Source of the DNA: Bdellovibrionaceae bacterium UBA2466 | GTDB taxonomy: Bacteria > Bdellovibrionota > FAC87 > UBA2466 | DNA: 25,013 bases | Assembly (NCBI GenBank): GCA_002342225.1 | Contig: DDPO01000122.1 | Location: 2,245-27,257 of the forward strand | Direction: 5' to 3' | Shown: positions 14,711-22,595 of the stretch, in pieces | How positions within the stretch are numbered: the stretch's first letter is position 1 | How the letters are laid out: each line of letters begins with the position of its first letter | The notes under the pieces: model-generated | Told to the model about the DNA's origin: nothing | The model's database searches: none | The model's input: only the letters and a program-made list of their open reading frames with translations | Made by a program: the position numbers and the translations under genes

Positions 14711-16555
14711 ATGCAAACCAACGAAAAAATTAGAAATATTGCGATTATTGCCCACGTGGATCACGGTAAAACTACTTTAGTTGACGGTATGTTGTGGCAG
14801 AGCGGGACGTTTAGGCAAAATCAGACCGTTGCTGAGCGGGCCATGGATAATATCGATATTGAGAGAGAAAGAGGCATTACTCTAGTTGCTAAGAATTGCA
14901 CGATTCAATACAAAAATACCCGCATTAATATCGTGGATACTCCTGGTCATGCCGATTTTGGTGGGGAAGTTGAACGCGGTTTGCAAATGGTGGATGGAGC
15001 TCTTCTTCTTGTGGATGCTGCCGAAGGGCCTCTTCCACAAACTCGTTTTGTGCTCAAGCATGCTCTTGAGTTGGATCATAAAATTATCGTCGTTATTAAT
15101 AAAATTGATCGCCCTGATGCAAGACCCAAAGAGGTTTTAGATGAAATCTATAATCTCTTTTTAGATCTTAATGTGAAAGATCATCAATTTGATTTCCCGG
15201 TAGTTTATACAAACGCTAGAAAGAGAATCGCGGTTAAGTCTCCCGAAGACATCGAGAGCGGGAAAGACCTAACGCTTCTTTTCGATACTATCCTCGATTA
15301 TTTTCCAGGCCCAAAAATAGAGAATGAAGGGGTTAGAATGCTGATTTCTAACACCAGCTACAGTGAGTACATTGGTAGATTAGCAGCTGGCAAAGTTCAT
15401 TCGGGAAGTATTAAAGTTGGCGACAAAGTAGTTCTTTCCCAAGAGAAGGGCCTTTCTCCAGAGACTAAAATTACTGCTCTATTTGCGTATGAGGGACTTC
15501 AAACAGTTCCCATCGAAAAAGCCGATGCGGGAGATATCGTTGTAGTGGCCGGAATTGAAGAGCTCAAAATTGGAGACTCTATTTGTGATCCTTTGAATCC
15601 CCGACCCTTACCTAGAATCCAAATTGAACAGCCTACTATTTCGATTGAACTCATTGTTAATAGCTCTCCCTTCGCGGGAAAAGATGGCAATCGATTGACC
15701 TCTCGAGTTCTTTGGGACCGAATTGAAAAAGAGCTTAGGACCAATGTTTCTTTGCAAGCTGAAAAAACCCAATCGGCGGATACTATTCTGTTACGGGGCC
15801 GAGGAGAGTTGCAATTCGCTGTTTTAGCCGAGCAGATGAGGCGTGAGGGCTATGAGTTTATGTTGGGGCGACCCAAAGTGATTACTCAAGACAATAATGG
15901 TCAAGTCGAGGAACCGCTAGAGCATGTTGTAATGGATGTCCCCGAAACTTGTGTTGGTGTTATTACGGAAAGATTAGGAACGCGAAAAGGGGAGATGACC
16001 AACTTACAAAAAATGGGCACGGATCGTGTGAGGTTGGAGTTTGACATCGCATCTCGAGGTCTTATTGGTTACCGATCGGAATTTTTAAATGACACTCGGG
16101 GTATGGGACTGATGAGTTCCTATTTTGCTGGTTATGTTCCATTCAAAGGCCACATTATCGATCGAATTAACGGCGCAATGGTGGCGGACCGGCCGGGTAA
16201 AACAACTTCTTATGCTCTGTTCAACTTAGAGCCCAGAGGCAAACTCATGGTACCCCCAGGTGTTGAGGTTTATGAAGGCATGGTGGTTGGCCTAAATAGC
16301 AAGCAGAACGATATCAATGTCAACGTATGTCGAGAAAAGAAACTTACTAATATTCGTGCTGCGGGGAGCGATGAGAATATCATTTTGACTCCAGTCCAGC
16401 CTCTGACATTGGAAGGATCCATTGCTTGGATTGCCGATGATGAAGTAGTTGAAGTAACCCCCAATCACATTCGAATCCGGAAGAGAATTCTCGATCAGAA
16501 TAAACGATCGATCATTCGGGCTCCGAAGGAAGAGGACGAGGAAGTTGATGCATAG
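14711..16555 (+). CDS. typA: Ribosome-associated GTPase TypA/BipA
   Basis: TypA (614 residues) is a translational GTPase of the EF-G/LepA group that binds ribosomes and aids 50S assembly and stress or low-temperature growth. The G motifs are intact: AHVDHGKTT (residues 14-22), RERGITL (switch I), DTPGHADFGGEVERG (switch II) and NKID (130-133). The C-terminal half has the family core (LRGRGELQFAVLAEQMRREG, RGLIGYRSEFL, LMVPPGVEVYEGMVVG). I chose ATG 14711, which gives MQTNEKIRNIAIIAHVDHGK as in other TypA proteins and has AAGGA just upstream. An in-frame ATG at 14618 would add 31 unrelated residues and start before the promoter. Confidence 0.96.
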   Translation: MQTNEKIRNIAIIAHVDHGKTTLVDGMLWQSGTFRQNQTVAERAMDNIDIERERGITLVAKNCTIQYKNTRINIVDTPGHADFGGEVERGLQMVDGALLLVDAAEGPLPQTRFVLKHALELDHKIIVVINKIDRPDARPKEVLDEIYNLFLDLNVKDHQFDFPVVYTNARKRIAVKSPEDIESGKDLTLLFDTILDYFPGPKIENEGVRMLISNTSYSEYIGRLAAGKVHSGSIKVGDKVVLSQEKGLSPETKITALFAYEGLQTVPIEKADAGDIVVVAGIEELKIGDSICDPLNPRPLPRIQIEQPTISIELIVNSSPFAGKDGNRLTSRVLWDRIEKELRTNVSLQAEKTQSADTILLRGRGELQFAVLAEQMRREGYEFMLGRPKVITQDNNGQVEEPLEHVVMDVPETCVGVITERLGTRKGEMTNLQKMGTDRVRLEFDIASRGLIGYRSEFLNDTRGMGLMSSYFAGYVPFKGHIIDRINGAMVADRPGKTTSYALFNLEPRGKLMVPPGVEVYEGMVVGLNSKQNDINVNVCREKKLTNIRAAGSDENIILTPVQPLTLEGSIAWIADDEVVEVTPNHIRIRKRILDQNKRSIIRAPKEEDEEVDA

Positions 16556-16586
16556 AGTCTCTATGTAACAATTTGATTCGAGCATC

Positions 16587-16615
16587 TTGCGTCCTAGATA
16601 CCGTAACCCTATACT
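16587..16615 (+). promoter_or_regulatory. Sigma70-like promoter of nagZ
   Basis: TTGCGT, an exact 17-base spacer and TATACT (16610-16615) lie 39 bases before the nagZ ATG, in the 99-base gap after typA. This suggests nagZ has its own promoter. Confidence 0.6.
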
Positions 16616-16654
16616 GATCTCTCAGACGATTAAAAAGTTACATCCAGGATGGTT

Positions 16655-17788
16655 ATGTCTCAGATCAAAGAACTTAAAACTTTAGTAGGGCAACTCTTCA
16701 TGGTCGGGTTTGACGGTATCTCCGTACCTCAATCGTTTAAAGACGCAATTCGAGAATACAAACTAGGCGGAACAATTTACTTTAAACGAAATGCTGAGTC
16801 GCCCGCTCAGTTGGCAGAGCTTTCCAACGAATTGCAGTTTGATTGCCGAGAAAATACTTCCCCTTTTATGTTTATCGCTATCGATCATGAGGGAGGAAAA
16901 GTAAATCGTTTGAGTAAGCCCTTCACTCAGTTCCCCGGTAACGAATATCTAGGTGAAATCAATTCTCCTAAAATGGGATTTCAATTTGGGGCCATCATGG
17001 CCAAAGAATTAAAAGCCGTAGGTATTAATATTAATTTTGCCCCAGTCGTGGACGTTAACACCAATCCTGATAATCCAGTGATGAAGGACCGAATGTTTTC
17101 CTCGGATCCGGAGATCTGTGGAAAATTAGGCTCTGCTGTTTGTCGAGGTATTCAGAAAATGGGAGTAGCAGCTGTGGCTAAGCATTTTCCAGGACATGGG
17201 GACACTAAAGTAGACTCTCATTTTGATCTACCGAGAATCGATAGGTCCTTGAGCGAACTTGATAAAATCGAATTGATCCCCTTTAAACGGATGGTTAGAA
17301 GCCGAGTTGAAGGCGTTATGACCGCTCATATTATTAACTCTGCTTTAGATCCTGATTATCCTGCAACGTTATCTGAAAAAACTATTCAACCCATTCTTCG
17401 ACAAGGAATGCGGTATTCAAAACTTATTTTCAGTGACGACATGGAAATGAAAGCTATCACAGATCACTACGGAATCGATGAAGCGGCTGTTTTGGCTGTG
17501 AAAGCTGGATGCGATGTACTCATTTATCGTGGAGATCAAGGAGTGCCTGAATCAGCGATTGAAGCAGTCATTAAAGCGGTTGAAAGTAAGCAAATAAACC
17601 GCGCTCAACTGGAAGCTTCAGTTGAGAGAATCTTAAATTGTAAAAAGAGTTATGCGGTTCAGACGAGTCCTATCGAAGTAACTGAAGTTGGAAAGATGGT
17701 AGGAATTCCAGAGCATATTAAATTAGCGGAAATGATTGCTAATAAAGAAAAGCTTCCCGAAAGTGATTCGGGAGATAACGACTTTTAA
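16655..17788 (+). CDS. nagZ: Beta-N-acetylhexosaminidase (GH3, NagZ-type)
   Basis: NagZ removes N-acetylglucosamine from anhydro-muropeptides in the cytoplasm during peptidoglycan recycling. The 377-residue protein is a one-domain GH3 enzyme of typical bacterial NagZ type, slightly longer than the E. coli form. It carries IDHEGGKVNRL, KHFPGHGDTKVDSH (residues 176-189; the His/Asp loop acting as general acid/base) and the nucleophile Asp261 in LIFSDDMEMKAI. There is no signal peptide, as expected for a cytoplasmic enzyme. I chose ATG 16655, with AGGA five bases before it; an ATG at 16649 overlaps that site. Other GH3 specificities are possible but less likely. The last ~10 residues are acidic (ESDSGDNDF). 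Confidence 0.92.
   Translation: MSQIKELKTLVGQLFMVGFDGISVPQSFKDAIREYKLGGTIYFKRNAESPAQLAELSNELQFDCRENTSPFMFIAIDHEGGKVNRLSKPFTQFPGNEYLGEINSPKMGFQFGAIMAKELKAVGININFAPVVDVNTNPDNPVMKDRMFSSDPEICGKLGSAVCRGIQKMGVAAVAKHFPGHGDTKVDSHFDLPRIDRSLSELDKIELIPFKRMVRSRVEGVMTAHIINSALDPDYPATLSEKTIQPILRQGMRYSKLIFSDDMEMKAITDHYGIDEAAVLAVKAGCDVLIYRGDQGVPESAIEAVIKAVESKQINRAQLEASVERILNCKKSYAVQTSPIEVTEVGKMVGIPEHIKLAEMIANKEKLPESDSGDNDF
17741..17773 (-). terminator. Putative intrinsic terminator of the GT2-PilZ operon
   Basis: Read on the minus strand, TCCCGAA TCACT TTCGGGA forms a perfect 7-bp, GC-containing stem, followed by AGCTTTTCTTTATT. It lies about 20 bases past the PilZ gene stop, inside the 3' coding end of convergent nagZ. 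Confidence 0.5.
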
Positions 17789-17792
17789 TCGT

Positions 17793-18524
17793 TTAACTGG
17801 CTTTTTTAATGGGGCTAGGAAGCGATTGCGTAGCTCGGTTATGAAGGTTTAAAAGATTGTCTACGAGTTGTTTGTAAGTTGATGATTCGCTGTAGTTGGA
17901 CATTCCAATAAGAATAGCAAGCCCGGTTCTGAAAATAGTTGAATCTAACATTGATGTTTTTCTCATCTCTCCACTTTCTCCTCCCGGCCAGACGTTGTGA
18001 AGAGTCTCTAAAAGACCATTATTTTTATTCAACTGATAAATTACTTTGTCCTGAGTGAATGTCATAGAAAAGTTGGGAGATTTTTGGGTGTCAACACCGA
18101 GCCACTCAATTTCGATGGGAATAGGGCCTTCAAAAGAGAGATGTTCAGGGAGTTCTGCTTCAAAACCGTCGAGTTCTAATTTTTGCAAGTACGATAGAGC
18201 CGCACCTGCTCTTAACCAAGGTATGATCTCCTTAAGAAAGGTTAAGACTATCGTCTGTTCATGCTTAAGCTGGTATCCCGCCTTGTTGTTTTTTAAATAT
18301 CTTTCCTCAACTTCACATTGAATTGATCTGTCTAGGAAATGCAATTCGATTAAATTCGAAGGTTGAAGTTGAGATTTAGTTTTGGGATTTAAGTCCAGAC
18401 TAAATCCCCCATACGAGATCTCGGTTACGAATCCTAAAACAGTTTTGTTTTGGGTAACGTAACAGAGATTGGAATGATTGACTGAGAATCGATGATAAAG
18501 TCTGGAGTCTTCTTGGTTGCTCAT
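17793..18524 (-). CDS. PilZ-like domain protein
   Basis: This protein (243 residues) begins with a PilZ-like half-barrel. The c-di-GMP arginine motif RxxxR is present as R8-LYH-R12. The second motif, normally [D/N]-x-S-x-x-G, appears as EISYGG (residues 35-40), with Glu in place of Asp/Asn. The first ~90 residues read as beta strands; the rest is unrecognised (MTFTQDKVIYQLNKNNG and a helical C-terminus). If it binds c-di-GMP it may regulate the glycosyltransferase encoded four bases upstream, since the two form an operon. Binding is uncertain because of the altered second motif. Confidence 0.62.
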   Translation of the reverse strand: MSNQEDSRLYHRFSVNHSNLCYVTQNKTVLGFVTEISYGGFSLDLNPKTKSQLQPSNLIELHFLDRSIQCEVEERYLKNNKAGYQLKHEQTIVLTFLKEIIPWLRAGAALSYLQKLELDGFEAELPEHLSFEGPIPIEIEWLGVDTQKSPNFSMTFTQDKVIYQLNKNNGLLETLHNVWPGGESGEMRKTSMLDSTIFRTGLAILIGMSNYSESSTYKQLVDNLLNLHNRATQSLPSPIKKAS

Positions 18525-18528
18525 ATTT

Positions 18529-19569
18529 TTAGTTTTTTTCCATTTGAGGAAATTTGCTTTGAACTAAATAAAGGGGTTTCCCCATTGAGATCGAGAGTAT
18601 CAATCCAACGTACTCTGCCATAATTCCCATTGAGACCATGATAATTCCAAAGAAAAACGATAAGAGAATAAATAAGGATGTCCAACCTTGAACAGGTACG
18701 TTGCCGGTAATTTTCTGATAAAAAGCGTATCCAGTTAATCCAAAGCTTAGAAAAATTGTGAATAGTCCCATCAAAGAGATGGCCCTTAGGGGAGAGACTG
18801 GAGAAGATAAAACTAATCTTCTAAAGTGGCCTAAAAGTCGGGGAGGGTTATAGCTTTTTGCAGTTCTCCATTCTTTCCGTAAAGTAACAGGGCAAGAGCC
18901 AGATTGTGAGGTTACCCATTGTAGCGCAACATCTAGATAGACTCCTGCACCACAATAGGCTGATAAACTTCTCCCTACATCCCCTCGGATCAACCTGAAA
19001 CTGCTAAAGTCATGTCGCTGCTCATTTCCAAGAAGCGTTTTAAAAAGCCAATGTGCGATTCGACTAGTGCTGTTTCTAAACTGGGAGTGAGGAGCTGGTT
19101 GTGAGCCGATACCATAAACAAGTTGGAAATTGCCCTCTAAAGCTGTTGTTAAAAGTGAGTGAAAATCCTCGGGAGAATGCAAACCATCTTCATCTAAAGT
19201 GATAACCCAATCTCCTCGAGTTCTAGCTACGCCAGCCAAAGTAGCAGCATGTTGACCGAAATTTCTTGAGAGCCAAACGTTCTTTACTTGAGGGTATTGT
19301 TCTGAAAGCTGTTTCATAACTTCTGCTGATTTGTCTTGGGCTCCATCCCAAACCAAAAAAATCTCAATAATTTGCAGTGCCGAATGTTCATGCGAAGCCG
19401 GTATTGAATTGAGATTAACGATTTCCTGAACCAATCTTGGTAAGGTTTTTTCCCCTTGGAATACGGGAATGACGATAGAAACAGTTTGAGTCTTATGGGT
19501 TGTTTCAGGGATTTCGACTGACCGATGGCTAGATAGTCTTGTTGCAAGCATATTTGTATTAGAGCTCAT
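18529..19569 (-). CDS. Membrane glycosyltransferase family 2 (ArnC/GtrB/DPM1-like)
   Basis: This 346-residue GT-A protein has TVSIVIPVFQGE at residues 29-40, an EIFLVWDGAQD strand (Asp75) and NFGQHAATLAG. The DxD-type LDEDGLHSPED has Asp126 and Asp128. Two C-terminal helices (about 263-284 and 297-320) anchor it in the membrane. This arrangement is typical of enzymes that transfer a sugar from a nucleotide donor to a polyprenyl phosphate on the inner membrane, for LPS or polysaccharide modification. The sugar cannot be read. A good promoter lies just upstream. The ATG at 19569 has no obvious RBS. It is directly followed by the PilZ gene. Confidence 0.88.
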   Translation of the reverse strand: MSSNTNMLATRLSSHRSVEIPETTHKTQTVSIVIPVFQGEKTLPRLVQEIVNLNSIPASHEHSALQIIEIFLVWDGAQDKSAEVMKQLSEQYPQVKNVWLSRNFGQHAATLAGVARTRGDWVITLDEDGLHSPEDFHSLLTTALEGNFQLVYGIGSQPAPHSQFRNSTSRIAHWLFKTLLGNEQRHDFSSFRLIRGDVGRSLSAYCGAGVYLDVALQWVTSQSGSCPVTLRKEWRTAKSYNPPRLLGHFRRLVLSSPVSPLRAISLMGLFTIFLSFGLTGYAFYQKITGNVPVQGWTSLFILLSFFFGIIMVSMGIMAEYVGLILSISMGKPLYLVQSKFPQMEKN

Positions 19570-19587
19570 AAAAAGGGGTGAGCTTTA

Positions 19588-19616
19588 ATAATAACTGCAA
19601 ATGAAATGGGGCTCAA
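19588..19616 (-). promoter_or_regulatory. Sigma70-like promoter of the GT2-PilZ operon
   Basis: On the minus strand TTGAGC (19616-19611), a 17-base spacer and TATTAT (19593-19588) lie 18 bases before the ATG at 19569. The predicted leader is only about 12 bases and shows no Shine-Dalgarno sequence. Confidence 0.55.
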
Positions 19617-19640
19617 CCAGTCAGGGGCTCTATTGAAAAC

Positions 19641-20282
19641 TTAACAAGAGCTAACGCGCTGCGGGTTAGTTAGGGATTCTTGAATCTTCGCGCAAATGTA
19701 GTCGAAGTCAGTTGTTTTGTTTTTGAAATCTAGACTATCTGCGTTGACTACAAGTACTTTTCCCAAATCGTAGTCGCTTATCCAATCTTCGTAACATTGT
19801 TCAAGGAGTTGTAGGTAATCTGCCGGAATATTCTGTTCAAAAGTACGTCCTCGCTCTTTAATGCGTTCTTTCAAGCAGGGAACTGAACGCTTAACATAAA
19901 CTACTAAGTCGGGTGGAGTTAAAAATTGGGTCATCGTTGAATAAAGCTCGAAGTAGTTTTCGTAGTCTCGGTCGTCCATTTGACCGCCTTCTTTGAGTGC
20001 CCTCGCGAAAATATGGGCATCCTCGTAGATAGATCGATCTTGGATCGCTGATATTTCTGAGTTGGCTATCATTTGATGAGCTTGAAATCTTTTTGATAGG
20101 AAAAATACTTGAAGCTGCAGCGACCACCGGTTCATGTCACCGTAAAAGTCAGAAAGATAAGGATTGTTAGCAACCACTTCGAAGTGGGGTTCCCACGAGT
20201 AGTGCTCAGAGAGCATGCGCGTCAAGGTTGTTTTTCCAGAGCCGATATTTCCTGCAACAGCGATAAACTTTTTTGAATTCAT
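19641..20282 (-). CDS. Deoxynucleoside kinase (dCK/dGK family)
   Basis: This 213-residue cytoplasmic kinase phosphorylates deoxynucleosides with ATP (salvage). The P-loop GNIGSGKTT lies at residues 11-19. QDRSIYEDAHIFA is the DRS/ERS-type substrate region, and IKERGRTFEQ is the lid arginine region. I chose ATG 20282 (MNSKKFIAVAGNIGSGK); an in-frame TTG at 20306 is less likely. Whether it prefers dA, dG or dC cannot be told by eye. Salvage of host or environmental nucleosides would suit a predatory lifestyle, but that is inference. It is 71 bases before the GT2 gene on the same strand and divergent from ldh. Confidence 0.88.
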   Translation of the reverse strand: MNSKKFIAVAGNIGSGKTTLTRMLSEHYSWEPHFEVVANNPYLSDFYGDMNRWSLQLQVFFLSKRFQAHQMIANSEISAIQDRSIYEDAHIFARALKEGGQMDDRDYENYFELYSTMTQFLTPPDLVVYVKRSVPCLKERIKERGRTFEQNIPADYLQLLEQCYEDWISDYDLGKVLVVNADSLDFKNKTTDFDYICAKIQESLTNPQRVSSC

Positions 20283-20416
20283 AATGGGATAATTTGATTT
20301 AACCAAATGCTCTTGTTAGGTCAAAGTTTTTAAGAAAAAGTTTTAATAAAAAACTTCTGTCAAAGGTTAATTTTCGAGTAGAAGCTGAATTGTTTTGATG
20401 GTAGCAATAATGCTCT

Positions 20417-21460
20417 ATGGCATTGAAAATTCAAGAAATCAAACAGCAAGGTTTTGAGAAGGTTCTGTCGGCGGAAGACCTAGAGTCAGGCCTGTCAGCA
20501 ATTATCGCAATTCACAATACCAATTTAGGTAGAGCCTGTGGTGGTATTAGGATGTTGCCATACGGATCGCACAGTGAAGCTCTTAATGATGTGCTAAGAC
20601 TAGCCAAAGGAATGTCCTATAAATCGGCTCTAGCCGGAATTAATTTTGGTGGTGGTAAAAGTGTGATTATAGGGGACCCCTCAAAAAAATCCCCTGCATT
20701 ATTTCATGCTTTTGGAGATTTTGTTGAAACCTTCAAGGGAAAGTACATAGCTGCTAAGGATATGAATATTGGCAGCTCTGATCTTGCTCTGGTGAAACAG
20801 AAATGTCGTCACGTTCTAGGCGTTGAAGGTGAGCCTGGGACGAGTGGAGATCCTTCTCCAGTAACTGCTTATGGTGTATTTCGTGCGCTTGAAGCAACCA
20901 TTGAGTTTTTAACCGGATCAAAAAAAATGAATGGTCTCAAAGTGGCCATTCAAGGAATCGGACATGTAGGTTATTCATTCGCCGAGTATATTAAAAAAGT
21001 GGGGGGAGAAATTTGGGTAACGGATACCAACATGGAGACTGTTGAAAAAGCGCAGAAAGAATTAGGAGCGAAGTTTGTTGCTTTAGAAGAAATTTATGAT
21101 CTTAATTGTGATGTTTTTGCTCCATGCGCCAGAGGAGCAGTTTTAAATTCAGAGACGATTCCTAAGTTGAAGTATAAAGCCATTGTTGGTGCTGCTAACA
21201 ATCAGCTTGCAACACCCAAAGATGGAATACGTCTTCACGAGAGAAAAATTTTGTATGCTCCTGACTATGCAGTAAACTCTGGTGGAATCATTAATATTTT
21301 TATTGAGTCACAGGGATACGATCGTAATCAGGCTCTAAATAAAACGGAAGAAATTTACCGCACCATAAAAGAGGTTTTTGAGAGGTCTCAAAAAACTGGA
21401 AAACCTACTTTTGAAGTGGCCGACCAACTCGCAGAAGAGCGCCTTTATGGCAAAAAATGA
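20417..21460 (+). CDS. ldh: Leucine/valine/phenylalanine-type amino acid dehydrogenase
   Basis: This 347-residue enzyme belongs to the Glu/Leu/Phe/Val dehydrogenase family. It oxidatively deaminates branched-chain or aromatic amino acids with NAD. GRACGGIRMLPYGSHSEAL, the substrate and catalytic lysines Lys69 (GMSYKSALAG) and Lys81 (GGGKSVIIGDP), Asp115 (AAKDMNIG), DPSPVTAYGVFRAL and the NAD-binding GIGHVG (180-185) are all present. The length fits leucine dehydrogenase better than glutamate dehydrogenase (about 450). The 3' end overlaps the kdd start by 14 bases, so it is co-transcribed with a lysine-breakdown enzyme. Substrate preference is uncertain. Confidence 0.9.
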   Translation: MALKIQEIKQQGFEKVLSAEDLESGLSAIIAIHNTNLGRACGGIRMLPYGSHSEALNDVLRLAKGMSYKSALAGINFGGGKSVIIGDPSKKSPALFHAFGDFVETFKGKYIAAKDMNIGSSDLALVKQKCRHVLGVEGEPGTSGDPSPVTAYGVFRALEATIEFLTGSKKMNGLKVAIQGIGHVGYSFAEYIKKVGGEIWVTDTNMETVEKAQKELGAKFVALEEIYDLNCDVFAPCARGAVLNSETIPKLKYKAIVGAANNQLATPKDGIRLHERKILYAPDYAVNSGGIINIFIESQGYDRNQALNKTEEIYRTIKEVFERSQKTGKPTFEVADQLAEERLYGKK

Positions 21461-22508
21461 AAGATTAGAAAAAGGCCATCCCTTCGGTATTCATCGAGTA
21501 ATGGATCAACAGGTCGTGTTGCCCCAAGCAGCCGAAAGAATTGATAATACTCTGCCTATTTTTTCTAATGAGATTCTCTTGTCTGTTGAGAAACTTAATA
21601 TTGATGCTGCAAGCTTCGTTCAAATGGAGAAGGAAACCGGCGGGAATAAAAATAAAATTGCGGAACTTATCAAAAAAAGTTGCGAAACAAGAGGTAAAAA
21701 ACACAACCGAGTCACTGGAAGTGGCGGAATGCTTATTGGCGCTGTTCAACAAGTTGGGAGTGAGTATCGTGGCCCTTTGAAGTTAAAAAAGGGAGATAGA
21801 GTTGCTACTCTTGTTTCTTTAACGTTAACTCCTCTGCACATTGAAAAAATCAAGAGTATTGATCTCAAAACTCACCAAGTGGACGTTGAGGGGTATGCAG
21901 TCCTATTCGAAAAATCGATTGCTGCTCATTTACCCAAAGAGCTACCCGAAGCAGTTTCGATGGCCGTGTTTGATGTCGCTGGTGCTCCCGCGACTGTGAA
22001 CTTACTTTGCAAGTCAGGACAGACTGTTATTGTTGTAGGTGGTGGTGGAAAAGCAGGATTACTTTCTTGTCTCGCCGCACGAAAAAAAGTGGGATCCAAA
22101 GGTAAAGTCATAGCGATAGAACCCCAATTAAAAGCTGCGGAATCTTTGGCTCAATTGAGACTGTGTGATGAAGTTCTGCAAATTGATGCTACCCATCCAG
22201 TTGCCGTTCATACCGAGGTCGAGAAAGCAACTCGAGGAAAAATGGCTGATCTTGTTGTGAATGTGGCATCTGTTCCAAACACAGAGATGGGGTCGATATT
22301 GGCATGCAAGCCAAAAGGCCAAGTTCTCTTTTTTAGTATGGCTACTTCGTTTACCAAAGTGGCTTTGGGAGCAGAGGGAGTTGCGTCAAGTAGTCGATTA
22401 ATTTTCGGAAATGGTTATTTTCCAGATCATGCTGATTTCTCGATTCGTCTTCTTTTAAAACACAAACCATTGCGCGATCTTTTTTTAAGCCGATATCAGT
22501 CTCATTAG
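21447..22508 (+). CDS. kdd: L-erythro-3,5-diaminohexanoate dehydrogenase
   Basis: Kdd oxidises (3S,5S)-diaminohexanoate with NAD to 3-keto-5-aminohexanoate plus ammonia in the lysine fermentation pathway. The 353-residue protein has an N-terminal domain (HPFGIHRVMD, VTGSGGMLIG, GDRVATLVSLTLTPL) and a Rossmann domain with FDVAGAPATVN and IVVGGGGKAGLLSC (residues 195-208), both characteristic of Kdd. I chose ATG 21447, overlapping the ldh end by 14 bases; an upstream in-frame start at 21378 would run far into ldh. Its product is the substrate of the Kce-like enzyme at 13100-13918. The upstream aminomutase genes of this pathway are not in the window. Confidence 0.87.
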   Translation: MAKNERLEKGHPFGIHRVMDQQVVLPQAAERIDNTLPIFSNEILLSVEKLNIDAASFVQMEKETGGNKNKIAELIKKSCETRGKKHNRVTGSGGMLIGAVQQVGSEYRGPLKLKKGDRVATLVSLTLTPLHIEKIKSIDLKTHQVDVEGYAVLFEKSIAAHLPKELPEAVSMAVFDVAGAPATVNLLCKSGQTVIVVGGGGKAGLLSCLAARKKVGSKGKVIAIEPQLKAAESLAQLRLCDEVLQIDATHPVAVHTEVEKATRGKMADLVVNVASVPNTEMGSILACKPKGQVLFFSMATSFTKVALGAEGVASSSRLIFGNGYFPDHADFSIRLLLKHKPLRDLFLSRYQSH

Positions 22509-22595
22509 GCGCAACTCGTCAATTTAATCAAAGGTTCCATGTTAAAATGAACAAGGGTCTGAGGTTCGTCTAATTATTTAAAAGAAGGTAATTTT

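Noticed and set aside
19651..19669. Imperfect hairpin at the 3' end of the deoxynucleoside kinase gene
   Set aside because: A mismatch breaks the stem and only a weak T-rich stretch follows, so a terminator call is not supported.
20324..20356. AT-rich inverted repeat AAGTTTTT/AAAAACTT between dNK and ldh
   Set aside because: Homopolymer-rich, long 17-base loop; chance in AT-rich promoter DNA is likely. No convincing -10 for either gene was found near it.
20358..20363. Consensus TTGACA on the minus strand upstream of the deoxynucleoside kinase
   Set aside because: No acceptable -10 hexamer at 16-18 bases.
21378..21446. Upstream in-frame start for kdd giving 23 extra residues
   Set aside because: It would lie deep in ldh, and the ATG at 21447 gives the N-terminus expected for the family.
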